Positions 49,663 to 57,068 of a DNA stretch of 64,000 bases are shown here, piece by piece. Location: assembly GCF_001618955.1 (NCBI RefSeq), contig NZ_LVYV01000053.1:1-64000 (forward strand), read 5' to 3'. The notes below the pieces were generated by a model. The model saw nothing but the letters and a program-made list of their open reading frames with translations. It was not told the DNA's origin and made no database searches. The position numbers were made by a program, and so were the translations under genes. Position 1 is the stretch's first letter. Each line of letters starts with the position of its first letter. Origin of the DNA: Tardiphaga robiniae. Its GTDB lineage: Bacteria > Pseudomonadota > Alphaproteobacteria > Rhizobiales > Xanthobacteraceae.

Positions 49663-49875
49663 CTAGACGCTCACCGCGACCATGGCGGGCAGCAGCTCAG
49701 AACTGCTGACCGCCCCGGCGACCAGATAGGCGAAGCCCAGCAAAGCCAGGAAGCCGAGGAAGAACAGCCCAAAGAGGATGATCGAGAGCTTCTTGGCGAA
49801 AGCCGAGATGTTGGTGAGGCCGAGACCGCCGGCAATCAGGGAAATGATCAGACAGATGACAGCCCAGCGAAACAC
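49663..49875 (-). CDS. Small membrane protein DUF1328
   Basis: The GTG at 49875, with GGAGG 6 nt upstream, gives a 70-residue protein with two transmembrane segments (FRWAVICLIISLIAGGLGL and LSIILFGLFFLGFLALLGF). The start FRWAVI-x-LIISLIAGGLG is the DUF1328 signature. Proteins of this group are stress-associated in some bacteria but have no defined function. An exact EcfG-type promoter ends 33 nt before the start. Confidence 0.85.
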   Translation of the reverse strand: MFRWAVICLIISLIAGGLGLTNISAFAKKLSIILFGLFFLGFLALLGFAYLVAGAVSSSELLPAMVAVSV

Positions 49876-49907
49876 CCGCGCCTCCCTACATTGAAATTGC
49901 GCAGACA

Positions 49908-49932
49908 AACGCCACCGCCCAGCCAAAGTTCC
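49908..49932 (-). promoter_or_regulatory. EcfG-type stress promoter for DUF1328 gene
   Basis: On the minus strand GGAAC (49932-49928), 16 nt, then CGTT (49911-49908) is a full consensus match. The DUF1328 GTG at 49875 follows after 32 nt. Confidence 0.8.
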
Positions 49933-50025
49933 GCCCCGGGAACGCGGCATTGCCCACAGGCGATGGCCGATATAAGGAATGCCTGCACCGCCGTCCCCGG
50001 TTCTCAGACCCGCTGGACGCCGGCG

Positions 50026-50101
50026 GGGCCTGTAGCTCAATGGTTAGAGCCGACCGCTCATAACGGTCTGGTTGCAGGTTCGAGTCCTGCCGGGCCCACC
50101 A
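50026..50101 (+). tRNA. tRNA with CAU anticodon, probably tRNA-Ile2
   Basis: The 76-nt gene folds as a cloverleaf: acceptor GGGCCTG (50026-50032) pairs with CGGGCCC, D stem GCTC/GAGC, anticodon stem GACCG/CGGTC around loop CTCATAA (anticodon CAT), and T stem GCAGG/CCTGC with loop TTCGAGT. CCA is encoded. CAU can be Met or lysidine-modified Ile2; the short D loop AATGGTTA resembles Ile2 rather than elongator Met, so Ile is preferred. TilS-type recognition cannot be judged here. Confidence 0.9.
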
Positions 50102-50203
50102 CTCTTGTGGAATAATGTACGGACTACGAAAGAACGACTCGATATGGCCAACTCGGTGCATATGTCCGAGTGGGCGGCCAAGCACGATATCGACATGGAA
50201 CGG

Positions 50204-50461
50204 TCATCGGGTCCCGCCGGCTGATATCAGCTGTTCAAACTCCTCCATTGTCTCCACCGGCAGGTGAACCCTCTCCTCATCCATATGATCGGGACGCGTG
50301 AACGCACCGCCGGTATCGAACCGGACAACGTCGAGCGGATGCGTCCGCAATCCTTCCCCCACCCGCGGCTCCGAGCGTCGATCGCGACAACGTATTCGAC
50401 GAGCTCCGGATGGAGCGTCCGCCGGCGCTTCTTTTTTGGCGACTTTCGGTTTTGTAGACAT
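50204..50461 (-). CDS. Short hypothetical frame in the decayed region
   Basis: The 85-residue frame (MSTKPKVAKKEAPADAP at its start, ending METMEEFEQ-like acidic residues LPVETMEEFEQLISAGG) looks protein-like but matches no known family. It overlaps the tail of the PaaX-like remnant in another frame: that remnant contains ELVEYVVAIDAR and this one EPRVGEGLRTHPLDVVRFDTGG, which could be two halves of one gene split by a frameshift. It is therefore kept only as a weak coding call. Confidence 0.35.
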   Translation of the reverse strand: MSTKPKVAKKEAPADAPSGARRIRCRDRRSEPRVGEGLRTHPLDVVRFDTGGAFTRPDHMDEERVHLPVETMEEFEQLISAGGTR

Positions 50462-50730
50462 GCGCCACAGCAGACGCGAAACGCTCCCGCCCGCTTGAGG
50501 CCAACCTTCTCGCGATCAAGCCAGCCATCTGCTGCGAGTCGGGACATCGCGGTGCGCACCACGCTGCCATCGATCTCCAGCATCTCCAGAAATGCCAGCA
50601 ATGTGCCGAGCCACACCGATCCGCCACGCGGCAAGATCGCGTCGCCATAGAAGGTAATGATCAGTGAGCCGGTGCGTGAGGGTTCTCGCTTGAATCGGCT
50701 GATAATGCGAAATAGCGGATGCTGCGACAT
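50227..50730 (-). pseudogene. Truncated PaaX-like transcriptional repressor remnant
   Basis: From ATG 50730 the first about 60 residues match the N-terminal winged-helix of PaaX: PSRTGSLIITFYGDAILPRGGSVWLGTLLAFLEMLEIDGSVVRTAMSRLAADGWL. The family continues for over 200 more residues, including the conserved linker and C-terminal domain. Here similarity ends after DREKVGLKRAGAFRV and the frame runs into basic low-complexity sequence. PaaX represses phenylacetate degradation genes; this copy cannot be functional. It lies downstream of the tRNA in a stretch (50102-50962) with no other sound gene. Confidence 0.65.
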
Positions 50731-50962
50731 GACGCATCCGTAAAACATTGCGGCGCGATCACCAACCCGCCGCCCCCTGCATTTTGATCGATAGTATGAG
50801 ATCCTCCGTGTACCGGCAGCCCGCCGCAAATATCTGGATCCCACGAAATGCTGGAGTTTTGTCCAGGTTTAACTGCCATGGCCAGTTTCCCATCGGTCGG
50901 CTTTGCGCCAGAAGCGGTCGTCGCAAGACTGCTCTGACCCAGCGCCGCCGTTCCGTCTCGAC

Positions 50963-51709
50963 CTAACGAGGCGCAACGAAACCTAAAAACGCAATCATCA
51001 TCTCGGTGGCGTGCCGGCGCCGCTGAGCTCTCCAGGACGGCGACGAAAGGTTAGTGCCGAACAAATGCGACAAGGTCGGCGCGTTGGAAATGTGGACATA
51101 GCTCATCGCTACCATGCTGACGTAAAGTTGAAGCGGATCGATGCCGCGCCGAAAGACCCCCTCCTTTTCACCTCGTGAAAGCACTTCCTTGATCGCCAGC
51201 AACAGTGGCGATGACAGCGTCGAGACGCGTTTAGACCGCGTCAGGAATTTCGCGCCAAGAAGGTTTTCGCTGGCGAGAATCCGAATGAAGAGCGGATTCG
51301 CCGCGAAATGGCTGTAGGTAAAATCAAAGAGCTTTATCATGGCCTCCAGCGGCGCCATGTTGTTCAGCTTGAGCCGCTGTTCCTGCACGCGGATATCGTT
51401 GAACACGGTTTCCAGCACCCGGATATACAGCGCATCCTTGCTGCCGAAGTAGTGATAGAGCATGCGCATATTGGCATCGGCGCCGCGGGCGATGGCATCG
51501 ATCCGCGCGCCGGCATAGCCGTTCTCGGCAAATTCGGCGATCGCCGATTGCAGGATGCGTTCGGCGGTGGCCGCGGCATCGCGCGGCCGTTGCGCCGGCT
51601 TGGCCGGGCGCCCCCGCGCCGGTGCCGGCTTGGCGGCAACCGCCGTCTTGCGGTCCTTCGGTTGTGTCGCTGGCTTGGCCATCCGTCGCGTCTTCCCCAG
51701 AGCCGTCAT
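50963..51709 (-). CDS. TetR/AcrR-family regulator linked to the molybdenum hydroxylase
   Basis: The 248-residue protein has an N-terminal Lys/Ala/Pro-rich tail (about 45 residues), then a TetR HTH: ERILQSAIAEFAENGYAGARIDAIARGADANMRMLYHYFGSKDALY. A longer helical C-terminal ligand-binding domain follows. ATG 51709 overlaps the stop of the hydroxylase gene (ATGA), so it is the last gene of that operon. It may autoregulate the operon and the divergent catabolic genes; a palindrome at 55410-55440 is a possible operator. Ligand unknown. Confidence 0.88.
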   Translation of the reverse strand: MTALGKTRRMAKPATQPKDRKTAVAAKPAPARGRPAKPAQRPRDAAATAERILQSAIAEFAENGYAGARIDAIARGADANMRMLYHYFGSKDALYIRVLETVFNDIRVQEQRLKLNNMAPLEAMIKLFDFTYSHFAANPLFIRILASENLLGAKFLTRSKRVSTLSSPLLLAIKEVLSRGEKEGVFRRGIDPLQLYVSMVAMSYVHISNAPTLSHLFGTNLSSPSWRAQRRRHATEMMIAFLGFVAPR

Positions 51710-54486
51710 TCGGCGTGGTCTTTCTTCAGGGCCTCAAGGGCTGCCAGCACCTTGTCCGGCGATAGTGGCAACGAGGTGATGCGGACGCCGACAGCGTCCT
51801 CTAGCGCATTTGCAATGGCACTGGCTACGCCGAGAATGCCGGCCTCGCCCACGCCCTTTGCGCCCAGCGGCCCGTGCGCCAGCCCCTGTTCGAGCGTCAC
51901 CGATTCAAAGATCGCCGGAACGTCCGACATGACAGGCACCCGGTATTGTTGCGGGGTCATGCTGACCAGGCGGGCGCCATCAAATACGAGTTGCTCGAAC
52001 AGTGCCTGACCCAGTCCCTGGATGGCGCCGCCTTCGATCTGGCCGCGCACCGCCTCGGGGACCAGGGCTCGTCCCGCGTCCGCGATCGACACCAGCTTGA
52101 GCACAGTGATCTTGCCGGTCTCGGTGTCGACCTCGATTTCGGCGGCGACCCAGTTCGGCATCCAGTAAACAATCGGGGCATTGAGCGCGGCGGCGGAATC
52201 CACCTCGACCTTGAATTCGCCGTCGCCGGAAAACTCCGCGCCCATGCCGCCGTAGTAGCCGCGCATCAGCACCACCAGCGGCGTGGCGGTGTTGCCGCGG
52301 ACGACTTGGCCTTCGACAAGATCGAGTTCCTCCTTGGGGCAACCGAGTTGCCCGGCGGCGAAGGTCAAAACCTTGTCGCGCACCTCTACCGAGGCGCGCC
52401 GGATCGCTTCGCCGGTGACTGCCGTCGCCGAACTGGCGTGGGTGCCCTGGTCGAAGGCGGTCTGGTCGGTGTCGATCGCCGCCCGCGCGATCCGCTCCGG
52501 ATCGAGCTTCAGCACCTCGGCCACGATGCGGCGGAACGCTTCGGTCGCGCCCTGCCCCATGTCGACCGTCGCGCAGTTGATGATCGCGCTGCCGTCGGCG
52601 GTGACCTTGACGCGGGCCTGGGCGAACCGGCCCTGGCCGCCGCCATCCTTGAAGCCAATCGACAACCCCTTGCCGCGCGACAGATGCCGCCTGCCCGGTG
52701 GCGCGCGGCTACCCCAATCAATCTTTTGCGCGGCCAGCTCCAGTCCCGCGACGAGATCGCAATCGATGGTACTGTCGCCTGCGCGATAGGGCTCGCCGGG
52801 CGACAGGAGATTGCGGCGCCGAATCTCGAACGGGTCAATGCCGAGCCGGCGCGCGATCATGTCGACCTGGCTCTCCGACGCCCACGATGCCTGGGTACCG
52901 CCGAAGCCGCGAAACGAGCCCGCCGGCACGGTGTTGGTGCGGACGGCGATCGCCCTGCTGTCGAGCGCCTGCCAGCGATAAGGACCGCCGATGCGATAGC
53001 CTACCTTGTCGGCAACCAGCGGACTGGCATCAGCATAAGCGCCACCATCCAGCACGATGTCGGAACGGCGGGCGAGGAAATCGCCGTCCCGCGATACGGC
53101 GGTTTCCAACCGCAACGTCGCCGAATGCTGCGACAGCGATGCAAAACCTTCATCCATTGTCTGCGTCAGCCGCATGGGCTTGTTGATCTTCAGCGCCAGC
53201 AGCACGACCAGCGGTTCGATCTTGCAATAGCTCTTGGCGCCGAAGCCGCCGCCGATCGGCAGCGTGCGGACCCGCACCGCGTGCTCGGGCAGGCTGCAGA
53301 TCTCCGCTATTTCCTGGCGCAGCAGGAAGGGATCCTGGTTGCACGACCACACCTCGACGCCATCGCCAAGCGGACGCGCGGCGGTCACCGATGGCTCGAG
53401 GTGGACATGCGCCATCCGCGAGAACGCGAAGTCGTCGGTGAAAACGTGATCGGCCGCGGCAAAGGCGGCATCGAGATCGCCGAGCCGGTGATGAAATTCA
53501 TACAGCACATTCGGTGCGTGCTCCATCGCGGTGGTCACGCTGACGCCGTGTGCCGGAATGCCGCCGCGGCTTGGCGTCTCGAACAGCAATGGCGCGCCGG
53601 TGGCCATCGCCTCGTCGGGCGTCGCGACTGCGACGAGCACGTCGTATGATACGGCGATCAGCGACAGCGCCCGGATCGCGGTGGCCGCGTCCACCGCAGC
53701 CACGGCGGCGACGGGTTCGCCGACGTGCCGCACACGGTCGATCGCGAGCAGCGGCTGGTCCTTGATCCACAATCCGTAGGTATGGACCGGGAGCCTGCGC
53801 AGGTCGTCGCCGGTGACGATGGCCAGCACGCCCTCCAGCGCCAGCGCCGGTGCCACATCGATCGCCACGATGCGCGCATGCGGATGCGGGCTGCGAAGGA
53901 GCTTGATCTCGGCGCCACCGGCTGTCGGCGTATCGACGAGAAAGAATGCTTGGCCGGTCACCTTGGCGGTTTCCTCCGGGCGCCAGCGCCGGCCATCAGG
54001 CGCTGCCCGACCCTTCATCGCGATGGCCCTGACGACGGCTTCCTCGATCACCTGATAGCCGGTGCAGCGGCAGACATTCGCGCTCATCCAATTGCGGATC
54101 TGCTCGCGGCTGGGTTCCGGATGGCGTTGCAGCAGGGCTTCAGCGAGCAGGATCATGCCGGGGGTACACATGCCGCACTGGAATGCGTGAGCCTCGACAA
54201 AGGCGCGCTGCATCGCGCTCGGCGCCGCGCCGGCCGGCTGCAACCCCTGCACTGTGGTGACGTTACTACCCGCCACCGTGTCGACCAGCGTGCTGCAAGA
54301 CGTCACCGGCAGGCCGTCGACCAGCACGGTGCAGGCGCCACAGACGCCATGGTCGCAGGCGACGCGTACGCCGCTGCGCGCGCAGCTTTGCGACAGCGCG
54401 TCGGACAGCACGCGCGGCGCGCCTCTGGCGAGCGTCACTTGCTCGCCGTCGAGCGTAAAGGACAGCGTAGTCTCGGTAATGCTCAC
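51706..54486 (-). CDS. Molybdopterin hydroxylase with fused [2Fe-2S] domain (xanthine dehydrogenase family)
   Basis: The GTG at 54486 overlaps the previous stop and is preceded by GGAGG. The 926-residue protein fuses the small iron-sulfur subunit with the large molybdenum subunit. The first about 150 residues hold ferredoxin cysteines (ACDHGVCGACTVLVDG) and the second cluster (CGMCTPGM, CRCTGYQ). From about 165 to 926 is the Mo domain with GEPVAAVAAVD, LPIGGGFGAKSYCKIEP, the RGFGGTQ loop and the catalytic Glu in GAKGVGEAGILG. Such enzymes hydroxylate N-heterocycles, aldehydes or purines with water as oxygen source. The fused layout is less common than separate subunits. The substrate is not readable. 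Confidence 0.9.
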   Translation of the reverse strand: MSITETTLSFTLDGEQVTLARGAPRVLSDALSQSCARSGVRVACDHGVCGACTVLVDGLPVTSCSTLVDTVAGSNVTTVQGLQPAGAAPSAMQRAFVEAHAFQCGMCTPGMILLAEALLQRHPEPSREQIRNWMSANVCRCTGYQVIEEAVVRAIAMKGRAAPDGRRWRPEETAKVTGQAFFLVDTPTAGGAEIKLLRSPHPHARIVAIDVAPALALEGVLAIVTGDDLRRLPVHTYGLWIKDQPLLAIDRVRHVGEPVAAVAAVDAATAIRALSLIAVSYDVLVAVATPDEAMATGAPLLFETPSRGGIPAHGVSVTTAMEHAPNVLYEFHHRLGDLDAAFAAADHVFTDDFAFSRMAHVHLEPSVTAARPLGDGVEVWSCNQDPFLLRQEIAEICSLPEHAVRVRTLPIGGGFGAKSYCKIEPLVVLLALKINKPMRLTQTMDEGFASLSQHSATLRLETAVSRDGDFLARRSDIVLDGGAYADASPLVADKVGYRIGGPYRWQALDSRAIAVRTNTVPAGSFRGFGGTQASWASESQVDMIARRLGIDPFEIRRRNLLSPGEPYRAGDSTIDCDLVAGLELAAQKIDWGSRAPPGRRHLSRGKGLSIGFKDGGGQGRFAQARVKVTADGSAIINCATVDMGQGATEAFRRIVAEVLKLDPERIARAAIDTDQTAFDQGTHASSATAVTGEAIRRASVEVRDKVLTFAAGQLGCPKEELDLVEGQVVRGNTATPLVVLMRGYYGGMGAEFSGDGEFKVEVDSAAALNAPIVYWMPNWVAAEIEVDTETGKITVLKLVSIADAGRALVPEAVRGQIEGGAIQGLGQALFEQLVFDGARLVSMTPQQYRVPVMSDVPAIFESVTLEQGLAHGPLGAKGVGEAGILGVASAIANALEDAVGVRITSLPLSPDKVLAALEALKKDHAE

Positions 54487-55367
54487 GCGGCGACCTCCCG
54501 GATCAGGCGGGACAGCAGAACCGACGCCACGGTCTCGCGATAGTTCGCGACCCCGAACCACGGCACCGTCGGCTCCGGCATCTGCCGGACCGCGCTCCGC
54601 GCCGTGCCGTCGGCTTGCGCATGCAGCTCAGACAATGCGACGCCGGCAACTGGCAGGTCGCAGGCGAACGGCCATCGATGGCACCCACCTATCACCGCGC
54701 ACGCGCTCACCACCGCACCGCCGGCGCAATCAATGCGCAGCGCCACCGTCAGGATCGGCCGCAGGCTGCGATCATAGAGAAGCCGCCGCGTCGTCCCCGC
54801 CATCGGCAGAGGCACGCGCAGTTTCTCGACCAGGCCGCCGCGCTCGAAAAATGAATCCGCGGCCTCGCCGAACTTCCGCACCGCGATCATGTCGCCGCGA
54901 GAATCGCGTGTCGAATACACCATGGACGCGCCGAGCGCCGACAGCAGCACGGCGCCTTCGTAGCCGGACATCAGCGCGAGCAGATTGCCCGCCACCGTCC
55001 CCTGCATCCGAATCCGGATATTCGCGATCCGCTCCCAGCATCGCGCGAGATCGGGAAGCCATGCGAGCAGCACGTCACTGTTCGCCACGGCATCATGGCG
55101 GGCGCCCGCGCCGACCTCGATCGCGTCGCGCTGCGGCGACAGGCGGATGGCATCGATATCGGCGACGCCGCCGAGGAGCACCAATGCCGGGGGTGCCAAT
55201 CCATCCTTCATGCGGTTGACGACATCGATCCCACCGGCCATCGCCATCGCCCCCGGCTCGCGGGCAAGCATCCCGCGCGCCTCATCGAGGTCACGGGGAC
55301 GAAGCAACAGGAAATCGGGAATTCGGCTGCGCGATCGATGACTGGCGACATATGAAGAGTGTGACAT
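54483..55367 (-). CDS. FAD-binding subunit of the molybdenum hydroxylase
   Basis: The ATG at 55367 gives 294 residues of the CoxM/XdhB-type FAD subunit: PDFLLLRPRDLDEARGMLAR, AGGIDVVNRMKDGLAP (FAD pyrophosphate region), IEVGAGARHDAV, and the second FAD motif IRMQGTVAGNLLALMSG. It passes electrons from the iron-sulfur clusters to an acceptor. It is the first gene of the minus-strand operon with the Mo subunit and TetR, and is divergent from the Asp/Glu-racemase-fold gene. Confidence 0.88.
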   Translation of the reverse strand: MSHSSYVASHRSRSRIPDFLLLRPRDLDEARGMLAREPGAMAMAGGIDVVNRMKDGLAPPALVLLGGVADIDAIRLSPQRDAIEVGAGARHDAVANSDVLLAWLPDLARCWERIANIRIRMQGTVAGNLLALMSGYEGAVLLSALGASMVYSTRDSRGDMIAVRKFGEAADSFFERGGLVEKLRVPLPMAGTTRRLLYDRSLRPILTVALRIDCAGGAVVSACAVIGGCHRWPFACDLPVAGVALSELHAQADGTARSAVRQMPEPTVPWFGVANYRETVASVLLSRLIREVAA

Positions 55368-55409
55368 GGCTTCCAATAATGTGGGCCGTTCCCAGTTTCG
55401 GCACCGGAC

Positions 55410-55440
55410 TTGCAAAGACGTTTGCACCCTCCTTGCAAAG
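55410..55440. promoter_or_regulatory. Candidate TetR operator in the divergent region
   Basis: TGCAAAGACGTTTGCA at 55411-55426 is a perfect 6-bp inverted repeat with a 4-nt spacer. A second TTGCAAAG copy lies at 55433-55440, directly repeating 55410-55417. It sits in the 100-bp gap between the divergent hydroxylase operon and the racemase-fold gene, where a regulator of both would bind. Confidence 0.5.
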
Positions 55441-55467
55441 GGCCTGCCAACACAGAAGGCTTGCGTA

Positions 55468-56214
55468 ATGACAGACAGACTTGGCTACCGTCTCAAGATC
55501 GGAATCGTAATTCCATCGACCAACACGACGGTGCAGCCGGAGACCGACGGAATGCGTCCGACCGGCGTCACCAATCACATCGGGCGCATTCATATTCCCG
55601 ATCTGCCGCTCGGCAATGATGCGGAGTTCGAAACCATGGTCGACGCCATCGGTCCCGATCTCTATCCTTGCATCGACCGCGTGATGACCTGCAAGCCGAC
55701 GCATCTGGTGATGGGGATGTCGATCCCGACATTCTGGGGCGGCAAGGCCGGCAGCGAGCGGTTGCTCGTCCGTCTCGAAGAGCGCGCGAAAGTGCCGGTC
55801 ACCATGGGCTCCGCAGCATGTATTGCAGCGTTGAAGTGCTTTCCGGCCGTCAAACGCATCGGCCTTCTGACACCCTATCAACCGGTCGGCGACGCCAACG
55901 TAGCGCGCTATTTCAGCGACCATGGATACGAGATCGCCGCGGTGCATAGTTTGAAACGACCGAGCGAAGTGCAGATCGCCCACGCCACCGAGCTCGACAT
56001 CATCGACGGGTTCAAGACGCTTGCGGCAATCGGCGTGGACGCCATCGTTCAGGCCGGGACGGATCTCGCGGCGATCGATCTTGCCGCTGAAGCCGAGCGA
56101 TGGCTTGGCATTCCCGTGATTGCGATCAACGCCGCCACTTACTGGCGCGCGCTTCGCCGCAGTGGAATCGACGATCGCATGGACCACTGCGGTTCTCTTC
56201 TCGCACTTCACTAG
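55468..56214 (+). CDS. Asp/Glu racemase-fold protein (maleate isomerase-like) lacking catalytic cysteines
   Basis: ATG 55468 gives 248 residues of the Asp/Glu racemase / maleate cis-trans isomerase fold: GIVIPSTNTTVQPETDGMRP, HIGRIHIPDLPLG, KRIGLLTPYQPVGDANV and IPVIAINAATYWRALRRSGI. The two positions where maleate isomerases have catalytic Cys carry other residues: VMGMSIPTFWGG (about 81-92) and VQAGTDL (194-200). The five Cys present are elsewhere (68, 75, 118, 124, 241). Its chemistry is therefore uncertain. It is the first divergent gene facing the hydroxylase operon; the next gene lies 275 bp away, in a gap where no gene was seen. Confidence 0.75.
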   Translation: MTDRLGYRLKIGIVIPSTNTTVQPETDGMRPTGVTNHIGRIHIPDLPLGNDAEFETMVDAIGPDLYPCIDRVMTCKPTHLVMGMSIPTFWGGKAGSERLLVRLEERAKVPVTMGSAACIAALKCFPAVKRIGLLTPYQPVGDANVARYFSDHGYEIAAVHSLKRPSEVQIAHATELDIIDGFKTLAAIGVDAIVQAGTDLAAIDLAAEAERWLGIPVIAINAATYWRALRRSGIDDRMDHCGSLLALH

Positions 56215-56489
56215 TCGTCGCGGCGCTGTTTGCACAAGGTTCGTCCATCCGACGAGAAAAACGCGTGTCCCATAAGCAGAAACGCTGCAAAGCCCCCTCA
56301 TCCGCTCGTGCCAACGCTTTCTCCGCACACCGCCCTTCACCACAAAATCCAACGATCATAGAGAGTTATCGTCATGCTCCATCTTCCCGGTGCCGTCAGG
56401 ACCTGCTGCATAAGTAAGCATGTTATGCGTACATACCAGACCCCGTTGACCTCCCTCGCTCGACAGGCCCTGCAGCAGGAACCAGCGCA

Positions 56490-56957
56490 ATGACCAGAAA
56501 CGCCGAAGCACAACTCCGCGCCCTGGGCCTTGAACTGCCACCGGTGCCACCGGCGCGAGGCGCGTTCAAACCGTATTCGCGATCGGGGTCGCTTATCTTT
56601 CTCGCCGGCCAGATCTGCGAGTGGAACGGCGAGGTCCGCTTCGCCGGGCAGGTCGGGGTGATGCATGATCTGCCGACCGGACAGAAGGCCGCGCAACTGT
56701 GCGCGTTAAATCTGTTGGCTTCGCTGAGCCTTGCGCTCGATGGCGAGCTTGACCGCGTAGTTTGCTGCCACCGGCTAGGCGGCTTCGTTTGCGCGCAACC
56801 CGGCTATCCCGATGTCCCCAAGGTCGTGAACGGCGCTTCCGATTTGATGTTTGCCGTATTCGGCGAGCGCGGTCGCCATGCGCGCACGGCCGTCGGCGTC
56901 GCCACGCTTCCCGCCGGAGCCAGCGTCGAGGTTGATGGAATCTTCGAAGTGTCCTGA
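56490..56957 (+). CDS. RidA/YjgF-family protein
   Basis: The 155-residue protein has the RidA-like trimer fold: FKPYSRSGSLIFLAGQICEWNGEVRFAGQVG, an AAQLCALNLLASL helix, VVCCHRLGGFVCAQPGYPDVPKVVNGASDL and the C-terminal RTAVGVATLPAGASVEVDGIFEV. The Arg of the RTAVGV motif that binds substrate carboxylate in RidA is kept. This subgroup (YjgF-like 1) differs from RutC in sequence. RidA deaminates reactive enamines or imines, which would arise in breakdown of N-heterocycles. The ABC importer begins 111 nt further on. Confidence 0.85.
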   Translation: MTRNAEAQLRALGLELPPVPPARGAFKPYSRSGSLIFLAGQICEWNGEVRFAGQVGVMHDLPTGQKAAQLCALNLLASLSLALDGELDRVVCCHRLGGFVCAQPGYPDVPKVVNGASDLMFAVFGERGRHARTAVGVATLPAGASVEVDGIFEVS

Positions 56958-57068
56958 CACCAAAATGAGCACGCGTCCAACTGGCACGTTTCTCGCTAGA
57001 GATCGTTCAGCCGTAAGTAAGCGTCTTCTGCATTCAAATCGTGCACTCACCCAGAAAGCAGTTCAGTC

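Noticed and set aside
50026-50101. The tRNA as a proven island attachment site
   Set aside because: No integrase gene and no repeat of the tRNA 3' end were seen in the window, so it is only raised as a possibility.
50151-50231. A 26-codon plus-strand frame after the tRNA
   Set aside because: It is short, has no ribosome-binding site or recognisable motif, and lies in a decayed stretch.
51874-53649. A 591-codon open frame antisense to the molybdenum hydroxylase
   Set aside because: The minus-strand protein has unmistakable cofactor motifs throughout this stretch; the antisense product matches nothing.
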